Source: Flavobacterium psychraerolatum (lineage in GTDB: Bacteria; Bacteroidota; Bacteroidia; Flavobacteriales; Flavobacteriaceae). Taken from it: a stretch of 58,602 bases of DNA. Below the pieces are notes generated by a model, which saw nothing but the letters and a program-made list of their open reading frames with translations, searched no databases and was not told the origin of the DNA. The translations under genes and the position numbers were made by a program. Shown here in pieces: positions 37,026 to 46,521 of this stretch (its first letter is position 1; every line of letters starts with the position of its first letter). The stretch is taken from positions 1-58,602 of the forward strand of contig NZ_JAOQMX010000030.1 in assembly GCF_025960985.1 (NCBI RefSeq), given 5' to 3'.

Positions 37026-39575
37026 ATGGATGATAATTTTTCACCTAGAGTAAAAGACGTCATTACCTATAGCAAAGAAGAAGCTTTGCGATTAGGGCAT
37101 GACTTTATAGGAACTGAGCATTTGATGCTTGGAATCCTAAGGGATGGTAACGGAAAAGCTATAAAAATATTAAATAATCTTTCTGTAGATTTAGATCATC
37201 TGCGGAAAAAAGTAGAAATTTTAAGCCCTGCAACCCAAAGTACAGAGACAAATATCGAGAAAAAAAACTTACATTTAACACGTCAGGCTGAACGTGCTTT
37301 AAAAACTACCTTTCTTGAGGCAAAGGTTTTCCAGAGTACCTCAATTAGTACCGCTCATTTGTTGCTTTGTATACTTAGAAACGAAAATGACCCTACAACC
37401 AAGCTACTAAATAAACTAAAAATAGATTATGATGTAGCTAAAGAACAATATTTAAATATGACACCAAACGAAGAAGAATTTTTAGAAAATTTGCCTAGAG
37501 CGACTGATTCATATAATGACGATTTAGGACAAGATGACAGTCTAAAAGAAGGAAATTTCAATAATCCAGCCAATAAGTCTAACAAAAAATCAAAGACTCC
37601 AGTATTGGACAACTTTGGGAGAGATTTAACAGAGATGGCAGAAGAAGGAAAACTGGACCCTGTTGTAGGACGTGAAAAGGAAATTGAACGTGTAAGCCAA
37701 ATTTTGAGCCGACGCAAAAAGAATAATCCATTACTAATTGGAGAACCAGGTGTGGGGAAATCTGCTATTGCAGAAGGTCTAGCACTTCGTATCATTCAAA
37801 AGAAAGTATCACGTATTCTTTTTAACAAACGTGTCGTTACTCTAGATTTAGCTAGTTTAGTTGCTGGTACAAAATATAGAGGACAGTTTGAAGAGCGAAT
37901 GAAAGCGGTTATGAATGAGTTAGAAAAAAATGATGATATCATTCTTTTTATTGACGAAATTCATACCATCGTAGGTGCTGGTGGAGCAACTGGCTCACTT
38001 GACGCATCCAACATGTTCAAGCCTGCTCTTGCAAGAGGTGAAATTCAGTGTATTGGTGCTACTACTCTTGATGAGTACCGACAATATATTGAAAAAGATG
38101 GTGCATTGGAGCGACGTTTTCAAAAAATCATTGTTGAGCCAACTTCTGTTGATGAAACGATTTTGATTTTGAATAACATCAAAAATAAATACGAAGACCA
38201 CCATAATGTAATCTATTCACAAGAAGCTATTGAAGCTTGCGTAAAATTGACAAACCGCTATATGTCGGAACGTTTTTTACCAGACAAAGCTATTGACGCT
38301 TTGGATGAGGCAGGATCAAGAGTACACATCACCAATATTGAAGTTCCAAAACAAATTTTAGACCTGGAGCGTCAATTAGAAGAGATTCGTGAGCTTAAAA
38401 ATGTTGTTGTCAAAAAACAAAAATATGAAGAGGCAGCGAAATTAAGGGATGATGAGAAAAAATTAGAAAAAGATCTTGCAATTGCTCAAGAGCAATGGGA
38501 AGAGGATGCTAAAAATAATCGCATTGAGGTTACAGAAGACAATGTTGCCGATGTTGTCTCTATGATGACTGGTATTCCAGTGAATCGTATTGCTCAAACG
38601 GAAAGCAACAAACTAGCTAAACTACCTGAATTAATTGAAAGCAAAGTTATCGGACAAAATGAAGCCGTTACCAAAATTGCTCGTTCTATTCAAAGAAATA
38701 GAGCTGGATTGAAAGATCCAAACAGACCAATTGGTTCCTTTATTTTCTTGGGGCAAACTGGTGTTGGTAAAACGCAATTGGCCAAAGTTCTTGCCAAAGA
38801 ATTATTCGATTCTGAGGATGCATTAGTTCGTATTGATATGAGTGAATACATGGAAAAATTTGCAATTTCAAGATTAGTTGGTGCACCTCCGGGATATGTT
38901 GGCTACGAAGAAGGTGGTCAATTAACCGAGAAAGTACGTCGTAAACCTTATGCCGTTGTATTATTGGATGAGATTGAAAAAGCACATCCAGATGTATTCA
39001 ACATGTTATTGCAAGTACTTGATGATGGTTTCTTGACCGATAGTTTAGGTCGAAAAATTGATTTTAAGAATACTATTATCATTATGACATCAAATGTTGG
39101 TGCACGCCAGTTGAAAGATTTTGGACAAGGTGTAGGGTTTGGTACAGCTGCCAAAGTAGCACAAGCAGATGACAATTCGAAAAGTATTATTGAAAATGCT
39201 TTAAAGAAAACTTTTGCTCCTGAATTCTTGAACAGAATTGATGATGTAATTGTATTCAATGCACTTGAAAAAGAAGACATCAATTTGATTATCGAAATTG
39301 AGTTAAAGAAATTATACGAAAGAGTTGCCGAATTAGGATATACTTTAAAATTATCAGACAAAGCTAAAAGCTTTATAGCAGACAAAGGTTTCGACAAACA
39401 ATTTGGAGCAAGACCCTTAAAAAGAGCCATCCAAAAGTATGTTGAAGATAGCCTAGCTGAAGAAATCATAACCTCTAAAATCAATTCTGGAGATGATATT
39501 TTTATGGATATTGAAGATGGAGCACAAGAATTAACCGTAGAAATTCACAAAGCAAACGAAGCTACCAAAGAATAA
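37026..39575 (+). CDS. clpC: ATP-dependent Clp protease ATP-binding subunit ClpC
   Basis: An 849-residue Hsp100 unfoldase. Two N-terminal Clp repeats (about 1-145) are followed by AAA+ module one, with Walker A GEPGVGKSA near residue 239 and Walker B ILFIDEIHT. A UVR-type middle segment follows (EEAAKLRDDEKKLEKDL, about 460-480), then module two with Walker A GQTGVGKTQLAK near 575 and Walker B VVLLDEIEKAHPD. The short middle domain separates ClpC from ClpB. It delivers substrates to ClpP, which is not in the window. It is monocistronic and followed by a terminator. McsA, McsB and CtsR partners of Firmicutes are not seen nearby. Confidence 0.95.
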   Translation: MDDNFSPRVKDVITYSKEEALRLGHDFIGTEHLMLGILRDGNGKAIKILNNLSVDLDHLRKKVEILSPATQSTETNIEKKNLHLTRQAERALKTTFLEAKVFQSTSISTAHLLLCILRNENDPTTKLLNKLKIDYDVAKEQYLNMTPNEEEFLENLPRATDSYNDDLGQDDSLKEGNFNNPANKSNKKSKTPVLDNFGRDLTEMAEEGKLDPVVGREKEIERVSQILSRRKKNNPLLIGEPGVGKSAIAEGLALRIIQKKVSRILFNKRVVTLDLASLVAGTKYRGQFEERMKAVMNELEKNDDIILFIDEIHTIVGAGGATGSLDASNMFKPALARGEIQCIGATTLDEYRQYIEKDGALERRFQKIIVEPTSVDETILILNNIKNKYEDHHNVIYSQEAIEACVKLTNRYMSERFLPDKAIDALDEAGSRVHITNIEVPKQILDLERQLEEIRELKNVVVKKQKYEEAAKLRDDEKKLEKDLAIAQEQWEEDAKNNRIEVTEDNVADVVSMMTGIPVNRIAQTESNKLAKLPELIESKVIGQNEAVTKIARSIQRNRAGLKDPNRPIGSFIFLGQTGVGKTQLAKVLAKELFDSEDALVRIDMSEYMEKFAISRLVGAPPGYVGYEEGGQLTEKVRRKPYAVVLLDEIEKAHPDVFNMLLQVLDDGFLTDSLGRKIDFKNTIIIMTSNVGARQLKDFGQGVGFGTAAKVAQADDNSKSIIENALKKTFAPEFLNRIDDVIVFNALEKEDINLIIEIELKKLYERVAELGYTLKLSDKAKSFIADKGFDKQFGARPLKRAIQKYVEDSLAEEIITSKINSGDDIFMDIEDGAQELTVEIHKANEATKE

Positions 39576-39598
39576 TATTTTTAATTAAATTAAGATAT

Positions 39599-39635
39599 AA
39601 ACCCGTTACGTTTTATTAACATAACGGGTTTGTTT
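39599..39635 (+). terminator. Terminator after clpC
   Basis: Perfect 10-base arms AAACCCGTTA and TAACGGGTTT with a 13-base loop, followed by a T-rich stretch (TGTTTATTTT). Confidence 0.85.
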
Positions 39636-39720
39636 ATTTTATCTTTTTTCAGTTTAAAATTAAGAAACAATAACTACTTTTACCCTCTACAAACTCTCTA
39701 TCATTCAAAATAAATAAAAT

Positions 39721-41094
39721 ATGTCACAAGATAAAGTCATACTCGGAAGCGAAGAATGGTGTTCATTTCCAGAATTAGGAATACCAACTATTAAAGCAAG
39801 GGTTGATTCGGGTGCAAAAACATCTGCGCTTCACGCTGTAAATATTGCACCATTTATAAAAAATGAAGCCAACTGGGTTAAGTTTGATATAAATCCAATT
39901 CAAAACAATCAAAAAACGGTTATTCATTGTGAGGCTCCTTTAATTGATAAGAGAATTGTAAAAAGTTCAAGTGGCTTTAGGGAGCAACGCTATGTTATTC
40001 AATCAACTCTAGAAATTGGAGATGACAAATGGGATATCGAAATGACATTAACCAATCGTGACTCGATGGGATATAGAATGCTTTTGGGACGTGAAGCTAT
40101 GAGTGGAAGAGTTTTGGTCGATCCAGAGCAACAATATCTTTTGGGACAACCTACTCCCGAAAACTTAAAAGAACTATATAAAAATTCTGAAAAAGCGACT
40201 ACAGGTTTGCGCATCGGAGTTTTGGCTAGCAATCCAGAATTGTATAGTAACAAACGAATCATGGAAGCAGGCGAAATGAGAGGTCATGAAATGCACTTTT
40301 TGAATATCAAAGAATGCTATATGAAACTAGATGCCGAAAAACCAGAAATACATTATCGCGGCGGAATCATCTTAAATAAATTTGATGCCATTATTCCAAG
40401 AATTCGCCCTAGTGCTACCTTTTACGGTTGTACATTGACACGTCAATTTGAAGCTTTGAACGTATATTGTTTGAATTCTTCAATGGCAATTACGCAATCT
40501 CGTGACAAATTGTATTCGCTACAATTATTACTTCATAGTGGGATTGGAATTCCTACAACAGGATTTGCAAACTCACCATTAGACACTAATGATTTAATTA
40601 AAATGGTTGGAGGACCACCATTAATCGTAAAATTACTAGAGGGAACTCAGGGTAAAGGAGTTGTATTAGCTGAAACAAAAAAAGCAGCAGAAAGTGTGAT
40701 CAATGCCTTCAAAAGCCTTAATGCTAATATCTTAGTACAAGAATTCATAAAAGAAGCAAATGGAAAAGATTTGCGTCTGTTTGTGATTGATGGAAAAGTA
40801 GTTGCTACAATTCAAAGAGAAGCGATGCCAGGAGAATTTAGAGCCAACATTCACTTAGGTGGTACAGCCTCTATCATCAAGCCTACAACAGAAGAAAAAC
40901 GAATTGCAATCAAAGCTGCCAAAGCAATGGACCTTAAAGTTGCGGGAGTAGACATCATTCGTTCTGCAAAAGGACCTTTGTTGCTAGAAGTAAATTCATC
41001 ACCTGGTCTAGAAGGAATCGAAGGAGCTACTAACAAAGATATTGCAGGAGAGATGATTAAAGCAATTGAAAAGAATTTTATTAAATCAAAATAA
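39721..41094 (+). CDS. Fusion of RimK-associated retropepsin-like protease domain and RimK-type ATP-grasp ligase
   Basis: A 457-residue protein with two parts. Residues 1-150 match the ATP-dependent zinc protease/RimB-like domain (PF05618): [14 protein letters not shown] carries a DSGA retropepsin-like motif, and [16 protein letters not shown] closes the domain. Residues 160-457 are a RimK ATP-grasp ligase: [35 protein letters not shown] (ATP-grasp lysine and glycine loop), VDIIRS and the metal-binding [15 protein letters not shown]. RimK adds glutamate residues to the ribosomal S6 C-terminus or related targets, and the protease partner trims or processes. The fusion links both activities in one chain. 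The target in this organism is not known. A GTG-start DUF421 gene follows after 24 bases. Confidence 0.9.
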   Translation: MSQDKVILGSEEWCSFPELGIPTIKARVDSGAKTSALHAVNIAPFIKNEANWVKFDINPIQNNQKTVIHCEAPLIDKRIVKSSSGFREQRYVIQSTLEIGDDKWDIEMTLTNRDSMGYRMLLGREAMSGRVLVDPEQQYLLGQPTPENLKELYKNSEKATTGLRIGVLASNPELYSNKRIMEAGEMRGHEMHFLNIKECYMKLDAEKPEIHYRGGIILNKFDAIIPRIRPSATFYGCTLTRQFEALNVYCLNSSMAITQSRDKLYSLQLLLHSGIGIPTTGFANSPLDTNDLIKMVGGPPLIVKLLEGTQGKGVVLAETKKAAESVINAFKSLNANILVQEFIKEANGKDLRLFVIDGKVVATIQREAMPGEFRANIHLGGTASIIKPTTEEKRIAIKAAKAMDLKVAGVDIIRSAKGPLLLEVNSSPGLEGIEGATNKDIAGEMIKAIEKNFIKSK

Positions 41095-41118
41095 ATAAAG
41101 TACCTAAACTATAAAAAA

Positions 41119-41628
41119 GTGAACGTATATCTTGATATTGCTTTTCGATCAGCAGCAGTTTACTTTTTTATGGTTATTGCTTTACGCCTATTTGGCAAAA
41201 AAGAGTTATCACAACTCAACACCACAGATGTCATATTAATACTTCTTATTAGTAATTCTGTTCAAAATGCAATGGTTGGTAACGATACTTCATTATATGG
41301 TGGTATCATAGCTGCTTCTGTTTTATTCATCATTAATTTCATTCTAAAAAAATTAATGTTTCGATACAAAGGCTTCAATTATTTTATCCAACAAAAACCT
41401 CAAATACTCATACACGATGGAACTTTAGATTTTAAAATTCTAAGTCACTTAAATATCACCTCAGATGAACTTAGAGAAGCCATGAGAGAACATGGTATAC
41501 AATATTTCAGCCAAGTCAAGCTAGCAATGTTAGAAATTGATGGAAATATTAGTATTATATCTGGAGACAATGAGTTAAAACAAACGCATTACAAAAGGCT
41601 TAAAAAATTAAAAAAAACTATTTCTTGA
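41119..41628 (+). CDS. DUF421 (YetF-like) membrane protein
   Basis: A 169-residue protein starting with GTG. Three hydrophobic helices lie in the first 80 residues (AAVYFFMVIALRLFG; VILILLISNSVQNAM; IIAASVLFIINFIL), then the DUF421 cytoplasmic domain with FIQQKPQILIHDG and ISSDELREAMREHG-type sequence (here TSDELREAMREHGI). In Bacillus the YetF family is linked to spore germination or membrane function; the role here is unknown. It is 24 bases after the RimK fusion, probably co-transcribed, and ends at a strong bidirectional terminator. Confidence 0.88.
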   Translation: MNVYLDIAFRSAAVYFFMVIALRLFGKKELSQLNTTDVILILLISNSVQNAMVGNDTSLYGGIIAASVLFIINFILKKLMFRYKGFNYFIQQKPQILIHDGTLDFKILSHLNITSDELREAMREHGIQYFSQVKLAMLEIDGNISIISGDNELKQTHYKRLKKLKKTIS

Positions 41629-41633
41629 TTTAT

Positions 41634-41683
41634 ACATATAAAAAAACCATCCTATTTCTAAACAGGATGGTTTTTTTATATGT
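41634..41683. terminator. Long bidirectional terminator between DUF421 gene and pit
   Basis: Perfect 20-base arms (41634-41653 and 41664-41683) enclose a 10-base loop. A and T runs make it active in both directions. It separates convergent genes. Confidence 0.93.
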
Positions 41684-41700
41684 ATGATAGCCTATCTAAA

Positions 41701-42984
41701 TTATAAAAAACTATTTAAAATATAATAGAATATAGCGGCTAATAAAGCTGAAATCGGAATAGTTAATACCCAAGCCCACAACAAACTTACAGTAACACCC
41801 CATCTTACAGCAGAGACACGTTTAGTCAATCCCACACCGATGATAGATCCTGTAATTGTATGCGTTGTACTTACTGGAATCTTTAAATGTTCCGTAAAAT
41901 ATAATGTCAAAGCACCAGCAGTTTCTGCCGCTACACCTTCAAACGAAGTTACTTTTGTGATTTTTGAACCCATTGTTTTCACAATTTTCCATCCACCACT
42001 CAAAGTTCCTGCTGCAATGGCGGTATAACAAGCCAAAGGAATCCAACCTGGCATATGAAAATCTCCTTTATCATTTGGAAGAACTACATTTAACCATTCT
42101 GGCAAACTCTCTTGGGCTGCACCAGTTGTATGAATGTATACTGCAACAGCTGCCGCAATAACCCCCATTACTTTTTGAGAATCATTTCCACCATGACCTA
42201 AACTAAAGGCTGCAGAAGACAATAATTGCATTTTTTTCAACCAATAAGTAGCTTGATTTAAATTTAAAAAACTAAAAATCAAACAAAAAACACTTACTGC
42301 AAGTATAATAAATGCAACCAAAAACCATTTTAAATTATGTGCTTCAAATGCAACACTCCAAAAATGAGAATCAAAACGAGGTTTTTCAATAGCAGCATAA
42401 TACACCATTTGACCTTCAACAAACCAAATTGTAAATATCATTAAAGCCAATGTAAATAGTTTTGGATAGATACTTTTTTTGGACGAATATAACAACCAAA
42501 GTGAAATCATGTAAGACATAAATGCTCCTATTAAAGGTGCAAGAACAATAAAAGCGATGATAATCAAAACTCCCGATGGCATTCCTCCATCTTTTCCAGC
42601 AGTATACCACGACACCACTCCAAATCCTGCATGAGCAATAGCTGCACCAGCAAAACCACCAATCAAGGTATGAGAAGAACTAGAAGGAATTCCCAACCAC
42701 CAAGTCAATAAATTCCAGCAAATCGCTGCAATGACTCCTGCAAGTATTACGACCAAGTTAATATCCATTGTATGTGCGGTCTTGGCAACCGTATCGGCTA
42801 CTCCAAAACCAAAAACCCAATAGGCCAAAAAATTAAAAAATGCTGCCCAAATTACCGCCTGAAAAGGAGACAAAACTTTGGTAGCAACAACAGTAGCAAT
42901 AGCATTAGCCGCATCATGAAAACCATTAATGTAATCAAAAATCAAGGCTAATATTATTATAACTATAAGTAATGTAAAATCCAT
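41701..42984 (-). CDS. pit: Low-affinity inorganic phosphate transporter (Pit family)
   Basis: A 427-residue inner-membrane carrier with about ten hydrophobic helices. The duplicated Pit signature is visible: FDYINGFHDAANAIAT near the N-terminus and SLGHGGNDSQKVMGV in the second half (about residue 262), with GIPSSSSHTLIGG and IPVSTTHTITGS as the paired S/T-rich loops. It moves metal-phosphate with protons. A DUF47/PhoU-like gene is directly upstream (31 bases) in the same unit, as is usual for Pit transporters. No special features are seen. Confidence 0.95.
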   Translation of the reverse strand: MDFTLLIVIIILALIFDYINGFHDAANAIATVVATKVLSPFQAVIWAAFFNFLAYWVFGFGVADTVAKTAHTMDINLVVILAGVIAAICWNLLTWWLGIPSSSSHTLIGGFAGAAIAHAGFGVVSWYTAGKDGGMPSGVLIIIAFIVLAPLIGAFMSYMISLWLLYSSKKSIYPKLFTLALMIFTIWFVEGQMVYYAAIEKPRFDSHFWSVAFEAHNLKWFLVAFIILAVSVFCLIFSFLNLNQATYWLKKMQLLSSAAFSLGHGGNDSQKVMGVIAAAVAVYIHTTGAAQESLPEWLNVVLPNDKGDFHMPGWIPLACYTAIAAGTLSGGWKIVKTMGSKITKVTSFEGVAAETAGALTLYFTEHLKIPVSTTHTITGSIIGVGLTKRVSAVRWGVTVSLLWAWVLTIPISALLAAIFYYILNSFL

Positions 42985-43015
42985 AATTATTATTTCAGAT
43001 TATAACCGATTAAAT

Positions 43016-43660
43016 TTAAGAATGCTTAACTGCAATTGTTTCTAATACACTTGCAACACTCTTACATTTATCTGTTGCAGTCTCCAACACAGATAATACT
43101 TCTTTATATTTAATTATATTTTTGGCATCAGTTTCATTTTCAAAAATTTCAAAAACAGCTTTATTATAAACGTTATCTGATTTATTTTCTAATTTACTAA
43201 TTCTCGCACAAGCTTCTGCAATGCTTCGAAGATTTTTTAAATCTCTTAACTCTTTTACTGCAGAATCAATATTTTGACATGCTTCAAGGTTAATTTCAGT
43301 TAATTTTCTAATTGACTTAGTAATTTTATCCACTTGATACAAACGCATAATACTTGCAGCACCATGTAGCTTATCAGCAACATTATCTATCGAAGTAATC
43401 AAAGAATGAATATCCTCTCTATCAAATGGTGTGATAAAATTTCTACTCAACTCCAAATTAGTTTGACGTGTGATATCTTCTCCTTTTTGTTCCAAAACAT
43501 CAATTTTTTGAAAAAGAGCTTCTCTCTCCTTCAAAGGTAAATTAACTGCCTCATGTAAGTCTGCAGCCAATTCAATTAAATTACTTGATGCTTCTTCAAA
43601 AAGAGGAAAGAACTTTTTGTCTTTTGGAACTAAAAACTGAAAAATACTATTTAATGACAT
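43016..43660 (-). CDS. DUF47 family PhoU-like protein, Pit partner
   Basis: A 214-residue, all-helical cytoplasmic protein of the DUF47/PF01865 group, related to PhoU. Family words include LVPKDKKFFPLFEEA, KEREALFQKIDVLEQKGED, TPFDREDIHSLITSIDNVADKLHGA (read in parts) and the acidic metal-site helices. It is first in the operon, followed by pit. Members tune or accompany phosphate uptake through Pit. An exact -7 element (minus-strand TAAATTTG at 43685-43692) lies 24 bases before the start. Confidence 0.93.
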   Translation of the reverse strand: MSLNSIFQFLVPKDKKFFPLFEEASSNLIELAADLHEAVNLPLKEREALFQKIDVLEQKGEDITRQTNLELSRNFITPFDREDIHSLITSIDNVADKLHGAASIMRLYQVDKITKSIRKLTEINLEACQNIDSAVKELRDLKNLRSIAEACARISKLENKSDNVYNKAVFEIFENETDAKNIIKYKEVLSVLETATDKCKSVASVLETIAVKHS

Positions 43661-43684
43661 TTTTATCTATTTTAATGTTGTCGG

Positions 43685-43692
43685 CAAATTTA
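43685..43692 (-). promoter_or_regulatory. -7 promoter element of the DUF47-pit operon
   Basis: TAAATTTG on the minus strand fits the Bacteroidota -7 consensus exactly and lies 24 bases upstream of the ATG. No well-spaced TTG was found. Confidence 0.5.
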
Positions 43693-43800
43693 AATTATTT
43701 TTTTTTACTAAAGCCCTTCTACAATAATTAATTGGTAGCACCTAAACCCTTGATATACTTAACAACTAACCAAATAATTACAATTTATAGCTCAAGGTTT

Positions 43801-43830
43801 TTGCTTTTTTATAAAAAATACGTACTTTTG
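43801..43830 (+). promoter_or_regulatory. Promoter of the threonine operon leader
   Basis: TTG at 43801-43803, a 19-base spacer, then TACTTTTG at 43823-43830, matching both Bacteroidota promoter elements with canonical spacing. The leader ATG is only 10 bases further on, so the mRNA would be nearly leaderless. A second -7-like TATATTTG lies at 43958-43965, after the leader, and could give leader-free transcripts. Confidence 0.75.
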
Positions 43831-43840
43831 AGCATCATTT

Positions 43841-43939
43841 ATGAAAAACAACAGAAATTCATATTCTACTCAATTAACAACTTCGACTGAAGTTGTGATT
43901 TCTGTTACCTTTACAACAACTACCACCCCTTTGGGGTAA
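43841..43939 (+). CDS. Threonine operon leader peptide (attenuator)
   Basis: A 32-codon reading frame directly behind an excellent promoter and 98 bases ahead of thrA. The peptide has ten threonines, six of them in one run near the end (TFTTTTTPLG), plus EVVISV. A chance frame with that content in front of a Thr biosynthesis operon is very unlikely. The RNA has nested inverted repeats: ACAGAAAT (43851-43858) with ATTTCTGT (43898-43905), CAACTTC/GAAGTTG (43878-43895), and CCCC/GGGG at 43926-43936. The first two lie before the Thr codons and the last overlaps the end of the frame. Ribosome stalling on Thr codons would alter this folding. A clear downstream terminator was not found, only an eight-T run after 44014. 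Confidence 0.8.
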   Translation: MKNNRNSYSTQLTTSTEVVISVTFTTTTTPLG

Positions 43940-44037
43940 ACTTTTCACATATAATCTTATATTTGCATTTTCCTTAATTAAAGGAAAGTCTTGGATGTAT
44001 AAAAAATAGTACACTTTTTTTTAATAAAACAAACAGA

Positions 44038-46488
44038 ATGAAAGTATTAAAATTTGGCGGAACTTCCGTTGCCAATGCACAAAATATAAAACTAGTTTTG
44101 GATATCGTTGCCAACAAAGCAAACCAAGATAAGTTAGTTGTAGTGGTCTCTGCTCTTAGTAAAATAACTGATTTATTACATTTAGCAGCAACTACAGCGG
44201 CAGCAAATGATGAGCATTACAAAGAAATTATTGCCGAAATAGAAAAGAAACATTTAGACACTTTAAAGGAACTTATACCAGTAAGTCAACAAAGTAGTTT
44301 ATTGAGCCATGTCAAAAGAATCATCAATCACCTTGAAACTTTATTAGATGGTTGTTTCCTATTGGGTGAACTTTCTGCTCGTACTTTGGATACCATCTTA
44401 AGCTTTGGAGAATTACTTTCTTCCTATATTATTGCGGAGGCTTTAAAACAAAATTTAAATAATAGCGGATACAAAGACAGTCGTGAGTTAATTAAAACCA
44501 ATAGTAATTTTGGAAGAGCCAACGTAAATTTTGATGTAACCAATTTATTAATTAAAAACTTCTTTGAATCGAATGACAAACAGGTTGTAGTAATGCCTGG
44601 GTTTATTTCATCCTCAACAGAAGGGATTAGTACTACTCTAGGTCGTGGAGGATCTGACTTTACCGCAGCTATTATTGCGGCGGGAGTACATGCAGAAGAT
44701 TTGGAAATTTGGACAGATGTAAACGGAATGTTTACTGCTAATCCAAAAATCGTAAAACAAGCACAGCCAATTGCTACCATTTCGTATCAAGAAGCGATGG
44801 AATTATCTCATTTTGGTGCAAAAGTGCTGTATCCACCAACGATTCAACCAGTATTAAGACAAAATATTCCTATTTATATCAAAAATACTTTTGCTCCAGA
44901 AGCAGAAGGAACTTTTATCTCCAACAACCCTCTACCAAGCGTTAACCCTGTAAAAGGAATTAGTCATATTGGTGGAATCACTTTGATCACATTGGAAGGT
45001 CCAGGAATGATTGGAGTTTCGGGTTCTTCAAAAAGATTGTTTGAAGTACTTTCTCATGCACAGATTAATGTAATTTTCATCACACAAGCTTCCTCTGAAC
45101 ATTCTATCTGTATTGGTATCATGAACGAGGATGCAGACCAAGCCGAAATTGCCATCAACAAAGCTTTTGAAATAGAAATAGTTCAAAATAGAGTTGACCC
45201 TTGTATTGTAGAGAAAAACCTTTGCATTATTGCACTTGTGGGCGAAAGCATGAAAAACCACCAAGGATTGAGTGGGAAAATGTTTAGTACTTTAGGGAAA
45301 AACAATGTAAACATTCGTGCCATTGCTCAGGGAGCTTCCGAAAGAAATATTTCGGTGGTTATTAACGAAAGAGATGTTAAGAAAGCATTAAATACCCTCC
45401 ACGAACGTTTCTTTGAAGACAACACCAAGCAATTGAATTTATTTGTAATGGGAGTTGGTAATGTGGGAGAAATATTCATTTCTCAAATTGCACAACAAAA
45501 GAAATTTTTAAAAGAAAACTTAAAAATAAATCTTCGTGTTATTGCCGTTTCTAATTCTAGAAAAATGTGTTTTGACGAAGACGGAATGGACTTAAAAAAA
45601 TGGAAAGACCTTCTTGATGAAAAAGGAGAAGTTGCCGACCAAGATTTGTTTGTTTCGAAAGTAAAAGAGCTTAATTTACGCAACAGTATTTTTGTAGATA
45701 TTACTGCCAATGAGGGAGTTTCAAAATTATACGAAAGATTCCTAAAACAAAGTGTTGGCGTAGTTACTTGCAATAAAATTGCATGTGCCTCTGAATACAG
45801 TAACTATATAAAATTAAAAAATCTATCCCGTCAATACAATGCTCCTTTTTTGTTTGAAACGAATGTTGGTGCTGGATTACCTATTATTGATACCGTTAAA
45901 AACTTAATCGCTTCTGGTGATAAAGTAAATAAAATTCAAGCAGTACTTTCGGGAAGTTTGAATTTCATCTTCAACAATTTCGACGAAAAAAACTCTTTCC
46001 ATGATGTTGTAAAAGAAGCAGGCATTCAAGGTTTCACAGAACCAGATCCAACAATAGATTTGAGCGGAGTAGATGTAGCTAGAAAAATATTAATTTTAAT
46101 TCGCGAAAGCGGAAATAAAATGGATATTGAAGAAATCGCTAATGAATCTTTTATGCCTGCGGCTTGTTTACAAACGAGTTCAAACGAAGCTTTCTTTGCA
46201 TCCTTGATTGAGCATGCAGCTCATTTTGACGCTATTTACAAAGAAGCTTTAAGTAAAGATTCTAGATTGAAATATGTAGCACAATTTGAAAATGGAAAAG
46301 CATGCGTAGGATTGCAATTCATTCCAAAAGACCATCCTTTTTACAACTTAGAAGGAAAAGATAACATTGTATTGTTTTATACCGATCGTTATGTCGACCA
46401 ACCCTTATTAATCAAAGGTGCTGGTGCTGGTGCAGCGGTTACTGCATCTGGAATTTTTGCAGATGTGATACGAGTAGGAAACGTTTAA
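44038..46488 (+). CDS. thrA: Bifunctional aspartokinase/homoserine dehydrogenase I
   Basis: An 816-residue fused enzyme. The N-terminal aspartokinase (about 1-290) starts MKVLKFGGTSVANAQN and has TTLGRGGSDFTAA and DLEIWTDVNGM. Two ACT regulatory repeats follow (about 315-460), where threonine probably binds. The C-terminal homoserine dehydrogenase begins near LNLFVMGVGNVGE (NAD(P) site) and has SGSLNFIFN, DLSGVDVARKILIL and KGAGAGAAVTASGIFADV. It catalyses the first and third steps from aspartate to threonine. It is first in thrABC, after the leader peptide, and is 133 bases from thrB across a repeat-rich gap. Confidence 0.96.
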   Translation: MKVLKFGGTSVANAQNIKLVLDIVANKANQDKLVVVVSALSKITDLLHLAATTAAANDEHYKEIIAEIEKKHLDTLKELIPVSQQSSLLSHVKRIINHLETLLDGCFLLGELSARTLDTILSFGELLSSYIIAEALKQNLNNSGYKDSRELIKTNSNFGRANVNFDVTNLLIKNFFESNDKQVVVMPGFISSSTEGISTTLGRGGSDFTAAIIAAGVHAEDLEIWTDVNGMFTANPKIVKQAQPIATISYQEAMELSHFGAKVLYPPTIQPVLRQNIPIYIKNTFAPEAEGTFISNNPLPSVNPVKGISHIGGITLITLEGPGMIGVSGSSKRLFEVLSHAQINVIFITQASSEHSICIGIMNEDADQAEIAINKAFEIEIVQNRVDPCIVEKNLCIIALVGESMKNHQGLSGKMFSTLGKNNVNIRAIAQGASERNISVVINERDVKKALNTLHERFFEDNTKQLNLFVMGVGNVGEIFISQIAQQKKFLKENLKINLRVIAVSNSRKMCFDEDGMDLKKWKDLLDEKGEVADQDLFVSKVKELNLRNSIFVDITANEGVSKLYERFLKQSVGVVTCNKIACASEYSNYIKLKNLSRQYNAPFLFETNVGAGLPIIDTVKNLIASGDKVNKIQAVLSGSLNFIFNNFDEKNSFHDVVKEAGIQGFTEPDPTIDLSGVDVARKILILIRESGNKMDIEEIANESFMPAACLQTSSNEAFFASLIEHAAHFDAIYKEALSKDSRLKYVAQFENGKACVGLQFIPKDHPFYNLEGKDNIVLFYTDRYVDQPLLIKGAGAGAAVTASGIFADVIRVGNV

Positions 46489-46521
46489 CCCTGGCCTCTC
46501 ATAAGGGAAATATGAAAGATA

